This document shows, piece by piece, positions 49,235 to 62,426 of a stretch of 64,000 nt of DNA. The notes beneath the pieces are model-generated. The model was given only the letters and a program-made list of their open reading frames with translations. It was not told the DNA's origin and did no database searches. The position numbers were made by a program, and so were the translations under genes. Where the stretch lies: positions 12,599,632 through 12,663,631 of the forward strand of contig CM033105.1 in the NCBI GenBank assembly GCA_019321725.1, given 5' to 3'. Within the stretch, counting starts at the first letter, position 1; the number at the start of each line of letters is the position of its first letter. Source of the stretch: Paulownia fortunei (taxonomy: Eukaryota; Streptophyta; Magnoliopsida; Lamiales; Paulowniaceae).

Positions 49235-51342
49235 TGTTGGGTTCGCGTAATCCCGGGGTATATGCGATGGAAAATTAAAATTTTTAAAAATAGTAAACCA
49301 TAATAATTATAGTAATACTCCGAATCTGATGCGATTTTTAATGATCTCGCAATGTCTATTGGTTGTAATAAAATAATTAAAATTTTAATTTATACCTTCC
49401 TATGCACTCCGGTTGTCGTAGGGTATGAAATAATCAATTGGCAGCCCCTTTTCTAAATATGGTTCACAGGGATCCAAATATCTTCTTGCTAAAGTAGTCC
49501 ATACTTTGAGCAAGAACTCAAAATCAGAATTCCTCTAGCAATTCTTATTTCTTTTCTAATCTAGTTTATGGAGTGTGTATAGAAAAATATTAATTCCTGT
49601 TATCAACTAGTGATAAAAGAATTAATACTTAAAAATAAAAGATATAATTTATGGAGAAAAATGATGGTTGAAGAAAATAATTTTTCTTCTCTCTTTTGAA
49701 TTGACGAAAAGTAAAGGATGTTTCTACCTCTTGTAATTTTGTGCCAGAAGGTATATATAGGGGGCTCAAAATTCCAAGAGTCCTACTCTTGGTATTTTGT
49801 GTCTCCTTTTGATTGGTTGAAATATATTTTAGTTCATACAAACTTTTTCTAATTTTATCTCTTTCATATCTTCCAAAGATATTTAACATTACCCAAGAAT
49901 TCCAAACTCTCGACTTTACATCCTTTTTCAATTATTTTCATGGGCCTTTCCTAATAGGTCTTTTTGAATTGAGATTGGACTTTAAAATAAATCCCACAAT
50001 TAATCTAATTAATTATCTGACCCAAATTAATTAATTTCATCTAACCCATCTAATCAAATTAGACCTAATTAAATAATCTAATTATTTAATTAAGTAAATT
50101 AATTTTAATAATTAAATTAATTTATGTACTAAACAATTAATTTGATCCAATCAAATAATTATTTCACTCCAATTGGGCTCCCTAATCTTATTAGGTCCAA
50201 TTAAATAATTTAATTATTTAATTGAACAATTAATTCAACTCCTTGAATTAATTCAAGTCCCAATTAATTAATCTCTATTAATTAAATAGATCCAATCCTT
50301 TGGATTAATTCCTAAATTAGAAATGTTTCATCTCATATTGTGCGTGACCCTTTAGGTTCACAACTAAGTTAGTAGTGGGCTTGCAACATTTACAATTTAT
50401 GAATAATAATTATTCCAATTAATTAATCCACTTGAAATTAACTCTTTAGTTTCAAGAATCTCACAAGTCATGGGAAACACCTCGCAAGTGTATCATGACT
50501 ACATAGACTTAGGTGAAATAATGAGTGAATCTATTTCAATTACGAGAATCATACACATAAAGTCCTTCCATCAACTAATCTCCCGATTGAGTGTAGGGCA
50601 TAGATTAATAGTTAAAACCCTATTGCTCAATAATAATAATTCCATTTCAAGTTTTAATGACTCATGATGAATTGTTAGAAAACTCCCGTCTAACATTCAT
50701 CCTGCCTTGGCTAAGAACTTCTAAGTCATGAACTATGAAAACATAGGAGATTTATTTGTTCTGTCAGACAAGTGACGGATCCTTTGTTGGCCACTCATTA
50801 ACCTCCATACATATCAATGCAACATCTAATATATCCCCTTTGTAATTGTCAAACAATCAGAAGATACATCAAAATAAAACATGACATGCACAAGGATACC
50901 ATTGTGCCTCAAGTCAAAGGACTAATTATGTACTATCGTAACGTGAAATTTCTTATTTCGACAAACAAGTTTCCAATTAAGAAATTCCAAAGGGCCTGTT
51001 CAGTGTACTTGTTCACAAACAAGTACTCCTATACATACACTAGCATTAGTACACCAATGTACATAGAGTCTATTGGGCTATTCGATGTCCCATCTCAAAA
51101 AGCCCTTGACTCGAAACTAATTGAAGACCAAAGCCATAGAGGCATATTCCATGATCATCATCAAATACGTGGCCATGCCCCATAGCTACGTTTCGTCTAG
51201 GGACTTTATCTAATTACAAAATGAAATTAGAGATAAAGAAATTTACCTATTTTATTAATATGATTTGAAAAAGATTATTTTTACAAATACAAGAGTATAA
51301 AGGATACCCAATCTAATTGGCATGCCGAGCACTATTCTAACA
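49235..51342 (-). repeat. Copia 3' LTR (2108 bp)
   Basis: On the - strand it runs TGTTAGAATAG...GAACCCAACA. It shares its full length with 56683-61009 (minus the insert), 25332-27441 and 57170-59387. It contains a block of AATTAATT-type words at about 49990-50300. Confidence 0.93.
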
Positions 51343-51353
51343 ATCTCCCACTT
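51343..51353 (-). other. Copia polypurine tract
   Basis: On the - strand AAGTGGGAGAT, directly before the 3' LTR tip at 51342. Confidence 0.85.
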
Positions 51354-51356
51354 GCC

Positions 51357-54300
51357 CTAGCGCCAATTGCCTATATACTTTAGGGCCATTTTCTCAAGAT
51401 GTCCATTGAATACCTTCTGCGCTAAAGATTTGGTCAGTGGGTCTGCTATATTTTCTACCAAAGCGACTCTATCCACTACAACGTCGCCTCTACCAATGAT
51501 CTCTCTAATCAGATAGTGTCTCCTCATGATGTGCTTGGATCTTTGATGAGATCTTGGCTATTTTACTTGAGCAATAGCTCCTTTGTTATCATAATATATC
51601 AATACAAGATCAACAACAGCTTGTTTTACTGCATCACATACAACAATGTATTCAGCCTCAATTGTAGAATCCATAGTCGTCTCCTGCTTGGAACTCTTCC
51701 AGCAGACCACACCATCATTTAAGGTGAAAACATATTCAGACATTAACTTTGAGTTATCTTTATCGAACTAAAAACTAGAATCAGTATAGCCTTCTAGTTT
51801 CAGTTCTCCAAAGCCGTATACAAGAAAGATATCCTTATTCCTTCTTAAGTACTTCAAGATCATCTTTACGGCCTTCCAGTGTTCCTTACCTGGATTGAAC
51901 TGATATCTGCTCGTGGCACTCAGAGCATATGCAATATCAGGCCTTGTACATAGCATATCATACATTATGATTCCTATGGCAGATGCATAAGGTATGTGGG
52001 TCATCCTTTCCCTCTCCTCAGGAGTCTTAGGAGACATAGCCCTTGAGAGAGAAACGTCATGACTCATTGGCAAGAATGCTTGCTTGGATTTCTCAATGCT
52101 AAACCTCTTTAGCATTTTATTATGTACGTGGAATGGGATAGTCTGATCATTCTTCTTGACCTATCTCTATAGATCTTTATTCCAAGAATAAATGATATTT
52201 TTCCCAAATTCTTCATGGAGAACTGGTTAGACAACCAAGTCTTAGTTGATTGCATTATCCCTACATCATTTCCAATAAGTAGGATGTCATCAACATATAT
52301 CACAATAAATGTTACTGTGCTCCCACTAACCTTCTTATAGCCACACAGTTCATCCGGGTTCTTGTGGAAATCAAAAAAATTTATTGCCTTGTCAAACAAG
52401 ATGTTCCAGCTTAGAGAAGCCTACTTGAGTCCATAAATAGATCTCTGGAGTCTGCAAACATTATGCTCACTTCCTCTGGATATGAAGCCTTCTGGCTACC
52501 TCATATAGATCTCTTCCTTAATGTTTCCATTAAGGAAAGTGGTCTTCACATCCATCTGCTATATTTTGTAGTCATAATATGCTGACATGGCTAGCAGTAT
52601 CCGAATGGATTTAAGCATCGCTACTGGCAAAAAAGTTTCCTCATAATCAATTCCTTGCTTTTGAGTATAACCTTTCGCAACCATTCGTGCTTTGTAGGTC
52701 GCTACCTCTCTATTTACTCCAAGCTTCTTCTTGTAGACCCATTTACAACTAATAGGAACTATTCCTTATGGTGGGTCCACCAAGGTCCATACCTTGTTGG
52801 AGTACATGGAGTCCATCTTGGATTGCATGGCTTCTTGCCATCTTTCTGAGTCGATACCCGACATTGCCTCTCCATAAGTCCTTAGATCATTGTCTAAGGG
52901 GAGATTCTCCTCATTGTTCTTTAACAAAAAACTATACCTATTAGGTAGCTTTGAGATCTTATGGGATCTCCTAGGAGATTATATGTCCAAAGGCCCAGCC
53001 TTAGTTAGTTGGCCCGTTATTGCATCTGTTAGGAGGCTCTGTGGTTCTTGAATTTTTTCAAGTTCTGCGACTTTGCCAATTCTATCTAATAGAAACTCCT
53101 CTTCTAAGAAGGTGATATTCCTCGAAACAAACATCTTTTATTCTGAGGGGTCGTAGAAATAGTATCCAGTGGATTCCTTTGGATACCCTATGAATCTACA
53201 TAAACTGGATCTCATATCCAATTTATCTCCCAATTGCTGCTTTACATAAACAGCACACCCCCATACCCTAAGGTATTTGTTAGAGGGTGGTTTCCCACAC
53301 CACATCTCATATGTTGTTTTAGGACTTTTATGGCACTCTATTTAATAGATATGCCACCGTTTCTAGAGCATAGCCCCAGAATGAAAGAGTAAGCCCAGTG
53401 AAACTCATCATCAATCGAACCATGTCCAACAAGGTTTGATTCTTACGCTCCACAACTCCATTGAGTTGAGGAGTAGCAGGAGGGGTCTACTGAGTGAGAA
53501 TCCTATTCTCTTTTAGATAATCAAGAAACTCTATGCTCAATTATTCACCTCCTCGATTTGATCTAAGAGCCATGATACTTAGCCCAATTTGTTTCTCCAC
53601 CTCACATCTGAATTCTTTGAACTTTTCAAATGCTTCAGATTTGTACCTCATAAGGTAGACATAACCATACCTAGAATAATCCTCGGTAAAAGTTATAAAG
53701 TAGTGATAGTTTCCACGGGCATTAACACATAGTGGGCCACATACATCTGAACGGATCAAATCCAATAGATTTTTGGCTCGCTCCATTTCTCCAACAAATG
53801 GTGATTTGGTTACTTTCCCTTTGAGACATGACTCACATGTTGGCATTCCTTGCTCTTTCGAAAGATTGAGCAATTGGGCTAACTTATGAATTCTTTTTTC
53901 AGAGATATGACCTAATTTACCATGCCATAAAAGTTGGGAACTATGATTATCTATTTTTCTTTTATTTTGTTGAACATGGAAAAATGAGTTATGGGGAGTA
54001 ATACAATATAAGCTATTTATTAATATGGCAGAGGCAATCAGAACTGAATCTTTAAAAATGGAACAACTTTCATGTTTTATTGAAAAAGTAAAACCTTCTC
54101 CATCCAAAACAAGAATGGAGATAATGTTCTTAACTAATTCTGGAATATAAAGACAATTGTTTAAAACTAAAACTACTCCATTTCCTAAAGTTAAGTTGAC
54201 ATTTTCTATGGCCAATGCAGCAACTTTTGCTCCATTCCCCAGCCATAGGACCTTTTGCTCCATTCCCCAGCCAGAGGACTGTCTCTCCTCTACTTAGCTT

Positions 54301-55186
54301 CCTCATTCTTACCATCACCTGTAAATCATTGCAAAGATGAGACCCACAGCCGGTATCTAATACCCAAGAAGCATCGTTAACTGATAAGTTAACTTCAACA
54401 AAATAAATACCTAAACTCTTCAGACTCGCAAGGTACTCCTTGTAGTTCCTCTTCCAATGCCCAAGTTTGTCGTAGTAGTGGCACTTGTCATTGATCTTGT
54501 TAAAACTCTTAGAGACGACACCTGTTAGCTTCATCCCATTCTTTCTCTTAGGTTTTGTAGCCTTTGAGTTGGATAAGGATCTAACAATCATGACCGGCTT
54601 GTCTTTCTTCATAGTGGACTAAGCCATTTTCAACATGTTAACTAGCTCATCAAGGCTAGTTTCCATTTTATGCATGTTGAAGTTAACAATAAAGGTGTCA
54701 AATGATGGAGGCAAAGATTGCATGATGAGATCCAAATAGAGCTCGTTATCCATAACGACTCCAAGTGACTCGAGCCTTTCAATCAAGCCTATCATCTTCA
54801 ATCCATGATCATGGACTAAAGCACCCTCTATCATACGGTCCTGAAAAGCTATTTCGAGATCTGATATCTCGCCTGCCTAGTATATTCACTATAGTGAACA
54901 TAGATATCATGCGCATGCGCATGTACCTTATGTTGCCTTTGCAACTCATTTGACATCGATGCCATCAATAGCATCATACTTGCAGATCATCATCAACTAG
55001 CTTGTTATAATCTGCAAGCTCCTCCTCACTAGTGTCTTCCGGCGTGGCCGGCGGTGGGATCACATCAAGTATGTAATCCCTCTTTTAGGATTTTAGAACG
55101 ATCCGAAGGTTCTTCAACTAATTAACATAATTGGGACCAGTTAATTTATTAGTTTCTAGAATGGATGCAAGTGAATTTTTAGTCAT
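51357..55186 (-). pseudogene. Copia gag-pol, broken by stops and frameshifts
   Basis: The start is at 55186 (MTKNSLASILETNKLTGPNY, the copia Gag start), the end at the TAG at 51359-51357. In - strand order: Gag (55186-54500) with the LPPSFDTFI segment near 54690; zinc knuckle CHYYDKLGHWKRN with the final Cys changed to Tyr (about 54490-54450); protease DTGCGSHLC near 54345; GAG-pre-integrase LWHGKLGHISEKRIHKL near 53935-53885; integrase with SDVCGPL and FTEDYSRYGYVY (about 53750-53650); reverse transcriptase with YVDD at 52297-52286; and RNase H with TIEAEY near 51660. Order PR-IN-RT-RH proves Ty1/copia. A 27/28-bp tandem duplication at 54223-54277 shifts the frame between protease and integrase, and early stops occur in gag near 55120 and 55080. 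Not functional. Confidence 0.92.
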
Positions 55187-56668
55187 TTATAGATAATCTA
55201 TAAATATAATTGAGGCAGAAAATTAGTATAATTTCAAAATCATATTCATTTATATCAAGGTTTTAAGTAATAAATGTCTCCCACTATTTCATTCAAATTC
55301 CATCACACCTAATGGTAATTCGGGAAATCTTAATTCCTAGTGGGCTTGAGGCCCAATCAATATATTGTATGCCCTAATTTTATAAGCCCATAAAACATAT
55401 TGAATTGTAGTTAACTTTTAACAATTGTATCTCCATACAACCCTCAAACTATTTTACTTCACTTCTTTTCATATACCCCAATTTTATGAGCCCATATGGT
55501 ACTAAGTGTAAACAAGACCCATCAAACCTCTATGTAGATGGAGCATCAAAATATTCCATGACTCATGGCCAATGTCAAGACGAGTCCATCCCATGGGCAT
55601 CACCATGCTTAATAGAGATTACAGCTTTCGATTATAGAGTCATTCCATGACTCATGGCCAATGACAAAGTAAGGTAACATTATCATGTCAACTACTTTTG
55701 ATGGTAGGCATGGATTAATAAGTCTTACCTAATTTTATCCATATTTGCTTGACATTGGAATTCAAAAATTCCTTTATTTGATTTTTAGTTCAAGTGGGGT
55801 ATTTATGTTAACTAAGATCTCATCAATTTTAATCTTGATTTATTTAATAAATTGACAAGCAAATTAATTAAATAAACCCTACGCATCATCTAATACATAC
55901 ATAATCTGGATGGTCATGGGCCATTCTTATGTAATCCATTTGAGCCAAAAAATGATTTAGGTCAATCTAAGGGTAATAGAATGAAAATAGAATCTAGTTT
56001 CTATTATATGAATATATCCATACATTCATGGGTCTTCTCTTGATTCTTCGTCTTGGTCCTTCTTTTAGTCCACCAAAAAGCAAAAAGAAAAACCTTAATT
56101 CTACTCTTATTCAAAATGTAAAGTACATGCAAGGAAAGAATAAGAGACTCACAGGCCCCATTTCAAAAACTCAAAGATAAATAAATCCAATCACATTAGT
56201 TCAAATGGCTCAATGATCATCCCATATATACTAATAAATGCATTACATGAATTTATTAAAGCATGTAAATTTACCATTCTTTTAAATTGTAATTTCATGA
56301 TTTTGGATAAAATCTTGATTTTTCAAGAAAAACCCTTTTTCAATTTTAAAATTAAATATTTTAATTTTAAAATCAAAAAATCATATTTTGCAATTCAACA
56401 CGACAGCGCGCACAATGGGGGCGCACTACTGCATGCCGGCACCCGACGGGCGCCTAGCAGGCACGTGCTGCTGTGCACACGGGCACCCGATGCCGTGCTA
56501 TGATTGATTTCTCCTTCTGATCGAATCAAATTCAATTACATGTTTTGTTTAATAATTAAATTAATTACAAAATAATTTTATCCCAATCAAAACAACAACA
56601 AATTAATCAGAATTTAACAATTAAATTTGTATGAATAAATTGAATGCAATTAGAATTGCACAAACCGT
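55187..56668 (-). other. Copia untranslated leader
   Basis: About 1.5 kb between the primer-binding site and gag, as in the related element at 6829-8281. It is AT-rich apart from a striking GC-rich patch at about 56398-56502 with GGCACCCGA repeated. The open frame of 96 codons there reads into this patch and resembles nothing I know. Confidence 0.7.
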
Positions 56669-56681
56669 GGCTCTGATACCA
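56669..56681 (-). other. Primer-binding site, initiator tRNA-Met
   Basis: On the - strand TGGTATCAGAGCC, one base from the 5' LTR tip at 56683. Confidence 0.92.
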
Positions 56682-56682
56682 T

Positions 56683-59600
56683 TGTTGTGTTCATCTGATC
56701 CTGGGGTATACGCAATAAAAAATTAAAATTTTTTAAAAATATTAAACCATAACAATTATAGTAATACCCCGAATTCGATGCGATTTTTAACGATCTCAAA
56801 TTGCCAATGGTTGTAATAAAATAATTAAAATTTCAATTTATCTTTTTTATGCACACCGGTTGGCGTAGGTATGAAGCCATCAATTGCTAGCCCTTTTCTG
56901 AATTTGGTTCACAAGGATCCAAATGTCTCCCCTCTAAAGTAGTCCACACTTTGAGCAAGAACTCAAAATCAAAATTCCATTAGCAATTCTGATTTCTTTT
57001 CTAATCTAGTTTATGGAGTGTGTATAGAAAAATATTGATTCCTGTTATCAACTAGTGATAAAAGAATTAATACTTAAAAATAAAAGATGGAATTTATGGA
57101 GAAAAAGGATGATTGAAGAGAATATTTTTTCTTCTCTCTTTTATATGGCCGAAAATTAAAGGATGTTGCTGTTGGATTCGCTATTATCGTAGGGGTATAT
57201 GCAGTAGAAAATTAAAATTTTTATCAAACATAAATTTAACTCCTTTGATTCGAAAGCGATTTTAATGATCGCGCTTATTCAAGTGAATATATAAATAAAT
57301 ATAAAATCAGATTATACCTTTCGTGCACTCCGGTTGTTGTAGGGAATGAAGCAATCAATTGCTTATCCTGGACTATCAGAACTCGTAGGGATCCAAGTGT
57401 CTCCCCTCTATCAGGTCCATAATACGGAAGAGCAACACCAATTAAAAGGATTCGCTAGTATCCTTTTAATTGTTTACTAATCTAGAACCGGAGTATATTT
57501 TCAAGAACAATAAAGATTGATTCTTTAAATTCTTGAAACAATAATATGAAAAGAATAACAAGAAACTGATTTTCTTTTTTTTTTTCTTTTCTTGGAGAGT
57601 AAAAATAGAAGATTTTAAACAAAATATTTTTTGCTCAAATTTTTGAAATATAATTATGTAATTTTCATCCCTCATATATATATGGCTGAAAATTTTAATC
57701 CTTTTCCAACTCTTGGAAAGTTTTTCAATTTTGAACTACTTCAAAACCTTATCTTGGAAGAATTCCAAATCTTTCAAGAACTCTTCTCTTTTCTCTCTCC
57801 TATTGTATGTGGACTAATTTGAGACTACATTAATCATCAAAATTGTCTACATACATTGTTGATATTAATTTGAACTCTTCAAATAATATCAAGATAGATA
57901 TATATCATATATATATATATACTATAATTATATTAAATCTTAGTGGCCTATTTTATCCCATAAAATTGGTCACTATATTTATTTATCTATAAATATATTA
58001 ATTAAATAAATCATATTTATTTAATTTATTATCTTCATACTTTAGTGGGCTTCTTAAGTGATCCACATTTATTTTGGGTTTGGACTCAAAAATCCCCAAA
58101 TTAATTCAATTGATTCAATCCCAATTTAATCAATCCAATTGATTAATTTAATTTACTCCAATTGAGCTTCCTAATCAAATTAGATCTAATTAAATAATCC
58201 AATTACTTAATTGAATAATTTAATTTAACCATTAAATTAAATAGAACCCTTAATTAATTAATGATCAGTATTAATTAATTAATTTCTAACCATTGGATAA
58301 AATCTAAAATTAGAAATGTTACTTTCCATAAAGATGTGTGACCCTCTTAGGTTCACTACTAAGCTAGTAGTGGGTTTGCAACATTTGCAACTTATGAATA
58401 ACAATTATTCTAATTAATTAATCCAATTAATTAATCCGCTTGGAATCAACTCCTTAATTCCAAAAACCTCACTATCCATGAAAACACCTAGCAAGTAATC
58501 ATGGCAAACTAGTCTTAGGTGAAACAGCGAGTAAACCTATTTCAATTGCGAGTACCATACACGTACGGTCATTTCGACAACTAATCTCCTGATTGAATAT
58601 AAGGCATGGATTATAAGTCGAAACCCTAAATGATTCAATAACTGTGATCCCATTTCAAGTTCCAATTATTCTTGATGAATCACAATTTATACTGTCTTGG
58701 TCAAGGTCTTTGAATCACGAACTATGAAAACACATGAGATTCCCTTATTTAAAAAGACAAGTGTCGAATTCTATGTTGGCCACTGACAAACCTCCATGCA
58801 CACCAGTGCAACACCCAACATACCCCCTTTGTGATTGTCAAGCAATCAGAAGATATATCAAAGTGCTGCAGGATGCACACAAGGCTACCATCGTGCCTCA
58901 AGTCTGAGGACTAGTCGTGTACTATCGCAATACAGAAATTCTTATTTCGATGGGTAAAGCCTTCAACTAAGAATTTCTTACAGGCTATATTCGGTGTACT
59001 TGTTCCCTAACAAGCACCCACATACATGCACTTACGTCTCTACGCTAATGCCAATGGAATGTGACATTCTTATCTCACGAGCATGCATTATATGTACGAG
59101 TCTTACTGAGCTATTTGATGTCCCATCTCAAAAAGCTTTCGACTCGGAACTTATTTAAGACCAAAGCTTTAGAGGCATGTTCCATGATCGCCATCATATG
59201 CGCGACCATGCCCCGTAGCTAAATTTGGTTTAAGGACTTTATCTAATGTGCAGAAAAAAAAAATGCAAGACATAAGATAAAGAAAATGCCTTTTTATTAA
59301 TATGATTCCCAATAAGATTGTCTTTACAAAAGCAAAAGAATATAATATACCCAATCTAATTAGGGCATTGGGCATCCTACTCTAACAGTTTCTACCTCTT
59401 ACAATTTTCTGCCATAAGGTATATATAGAGAGCTCAAAATTCCAAAAGTCCTACTTTTGTATTTTATGCCTCTTTTTGATTGGTTGGAATATATTTTGGT
59501 TCATCCAAACTTCTTCCAATTTTATCTCTTTCATATCTTTCAAAGATATTCAAGATTACCCAAGAATTCCAAACTCTTGACTTTTCATCCTTTTTCAATT

Positions 59601-61009
59601 ACTTTATGGGCCTTTCCTAATATGCCTTTCTGAATTGGGCTTGGATTTTAAAATAAATCCAACTATTAATCTAATTAATTATCTTACCCAAATTAATTAA
59701 TTTCATCTAGCCCATCTAATCAAATTAGACCCAATTAAATAATCTAATTATTTAATTAAGTATATTAATTTAATAATTAAATTAATTTATGGACTACACA
59801 ATTAATTTGATCAAATTAAATAATTATTTCACTCCAATTGGGCTCCTTAATCTTATTAGGTACAATTAAATAATCTAATTATTTAATTGAATAATTAATT
59901 CAACTCCTTGAATTAATTTAAACCTAATTAATTAATCTCTATTAGTTAAATGGATCTAACCATTTATATAAATTAAGTTAGTAGTGGGCTTGCAAAATGT
60001 GTGTGAACCTTTAGGTTGTTCACAACTAAGTTAGTAGTGGGATTGCAATATTTGCAACTTATGAATAATAATTATTCCAACTAATTAATCCACTTGAAAT
60101 TAACTCCTTAATTTTAAGAACCTCACTAGTCATGGGAAACACCTAACAAGTATATCATGACTATCCAAACTTAGGTGAAATAACGAGTGAACCTATTTCA
60201 ATTACGAGTATCATACACATAAAGTCCTTCCATCAACTAATCTCCCAATTGAGTCTAGGGCATGGATTAATAGTCGAAACCCTAATTGCTCAATAACTAT
60301 GATTTCATTTCAAGTTTCAAAAACTCATGACGAATCGTTAGAAAACTCCCGTCTAACATTCATTCTACCTTAGCCAATGACTTTTGTGTCATGACAAGTG
60401 ACGGATCCTTTATTGACCACTCATTAACTTCCATACATATCAATGGAATATCCAATATATCCCCTTTGTGATTGTCAGGTAATCAGAAGATACATCAAAA
60501 TGAAACACGACATGCACAAGGCAACCATGGTGCCTCAAGTCAAAGGACTAATCGTGTACTATCGTAACATGGAATTTCTTATTTCAACAAATAAGTTTCC
60601 AATTAAGAAATTCTAGAGGGCCTGTTCAGTGTACTTGTTCCCTAACAAGCACCCACATACATACACTATCATTACTACGCCAATGTCCTTGGCATGAGAT
60701 ATCCTCCTCATGCGAGCATACATCGTATGTGCGAGTCTATTGGGCTATTCGATGTCCCATCTCAAAAAGTCCTTGACTCAAAACTAATTTAAGATCAAAG
60801 CCATAAAGGCATATTCCATAATCACCATCAAATGCGTGACCATGCCCCGTGGGTAAGTTTGGTCTAGGGACTTTATCTAATTATAAAATGCAATTAGAGA
60901 TAAAGAAATTTGACTATTTTATTAATATAATTTGAAAAATATTATTTTTACAAATACAAGAGTATAAAGGAACCTTAATTTAATTGGCACGCCGGACACT
61001 ATTCTAACA
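56683..61009 (-). repeat. Copia 5' LTR, split by a solo LTR
   Basis: The outer tips are TGTTGTGTTC (56683) and ATTCTAACA (61009). The two halves, 56683-57169 and 59388-61009, together match the 3' LTR at 49235-51342. The break falls within GATG|TTTCTACCTC of the 3' LTR (near 49720). Confidence 0.92.
57170..59387 (-). repeat. Nested solo LTR of a related copia subfamily (2218 bp)
   Basis: The tips are TGTTGGATTCG and CCTACTCTAACA. The flanks are GTTGC (57165-57169) and GTTTC (59388-59392), a 5-bp duplication with one change; the undisturbed 3' LTR has GTTTC here. It is clearly related to the surrounding LTR but more distant than that LTR's own partner, so it is a different subfamily. No interior sequence remains. 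Confidence 0.88.
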
Positions 61010-61014
61010 GTTTT

Positions 61015-61595
61015 CTCCTCAGCATACCTCATCACTGCCTTAAAAAAATGTTCTCTCTTATCACATAGATGGTCTATTCAAATCCAGTACGGTATCACAA
61101 CCCTTAATCATTGAGGTTGTGTTGGTGGTAGGAGTTCAATTTGTGTTAACAATCTATCACAAAATTGAGTATTGCAATATAAGCACAAGAACATAAATAG
61201 GTTTAAGATAATAACATCCATATAATCTGGCAGTGAAGTATCATTAATAGGTTTAGTTCCATAAAAATTATTGATTTTGGTGATTCTGGCATAAGAGAAA
61301 TCAAACACATGATTCCTAACAAACACTTTCCCAAACATGGATAATCATCCAACATGACTAATTTTCACAAAAGATTTATCAATCTATTAAATTAGGGAAA
61401 TGGGGATTATGGTTTGAGAATAGTTTTATAACAACATCGAAAATAAAAAGTACTTTTATTCAAACCTTAGCAATTTGAAATTGATGCCCATTTTTCCCTG
61501 CTACCATGACTTTTTGTTCCGTCTTTATTTAAAATTTGAATGTGAAAAATTTACGACCAAGATCTTATGACAACATGATAATCCAACACTACTTT
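61015..61595 (-). pseudogene. Interior of the split copia-like element, third piece
   Basis: It continues 49234 across the GTTTT duplication. On the - strand a frame at 61338-61108 reads MFGKVFVRNHVFDFSYARI and on through FYGTKPINDT; across a stop, KREHFFKAVMRYAEEKT follows at about 61040. The FVR...V-DFS...IN-FYG pattern resembles the extra ORF (plant transposon-type domain) found in some plant LTR elements. The likeness is from memory and weak. The piece ends where another LTR-like sequence begins at 61596. Confidence 0.35.
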
Positions 61596-62426
61596 TGTTG
61601 GTTCGCATGACTTCAGGATACGAAATGCAATGAAAATTTAAAACTACACAATATATGTGAACGAAACATATCCTGAAAGCCATGCGATTGATCAAATTAG
61701 GCATTTCTAATACTAAGTGTAGGAAAGTTTCAGAAACTTTACCTAAATTACTTTCGATTAATGTAGATGATGTGAAATAATTCAAATTGTTATCATACCA
61801 TGATCATGTTTCCAAGTCCATCAACTCAAATTACTTGAATGAAATTAATTCACTTCTTGGATCCCTTTTGTTATCCTTCTAACAGTATCAGTATCTTAGA
61901 TGCACACTCGCAATCAAATCCTATGATAGTAATTTTCAATTCGATAATTCTATCATAGAATAATATTTCAAATATGAATGCACTAAAAATTAATGTTTTA
62001 GGTGTTTAATTGAATTTTTAATTTAATTGAATCAAGATATAATCTAGTTGAAAGTTTAGCGAACTAGTAGATAACTAAAAAAAGAAAGGCGAAGAATTTC
62101 TCTTACATTAAGAACACAACCTAGCATTGCTTGGTGTGTATTGAAATTAATTTGTAGTAGCCAAGAGAGGATGAGATTTTGATTGATTGTGGTAAAATGA
62201 TGTTGACATAGAAGGTGATCTATGAGAAGTACCCAAAGTACAACATAAATTGCAAATATCTTGGCCAGAGTACTGTTGAATGCGTTAGGGATGGATATCA
62301 AAAAGTTCATGGCTAGGAGAATTCTTAACCTATTACTGTGGATAATAAAGAGACTAAAAATTAAAAAAAGGAAAGCAGGTCGTGGTTAAAAGCAATCAAA
62401 ACCATTGCGTTACTGAAACATATGTA
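61596..62426 (-). repeat. Probable copia LTR fragment
   Basis: It begins TGTTGGTTCGCATGACTTCAGGATACG, close to the LTR tip TGTTGGGTTCGCGTAATCC at 49235, followed by a diverged AT-rich sequence with ACAATATA and CATGCGATTGATC. The right boundary is unclear. No coding sequence. Confidence 0.4.

Larger units (their letters stand above)
49235..61009 (-). mobile_element. Ty1/copia element, full structure but decayed (- strand)
   Basis: The outer ends are TGTTGGGTTC (49235) and ATTCTAACA (61009), with perfect GTTTT duplications at 49230-49234 and 61010-61014. Read on the - strand: 5' LTR (61009-56683, carrying a nested solo LTR), primer-binding site, leader, gag-pol pseudogene, polypurine tract, 3' LTR (51342-49235). 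With the nested insert and its duplication removed, the two LTRs are about 2104 and 2108 bp. The element is about 9.5 kb without the insert. The coding region has many defects. Confidence 0.93.

Noticed and set aside
50817..51185. 122-codon + strand frame in the copia LTR
   Set aside because: It is antisense to the element, inside a non-coding LTR, and has no domain. The related LTR at 59388-61009 does not keep it open.
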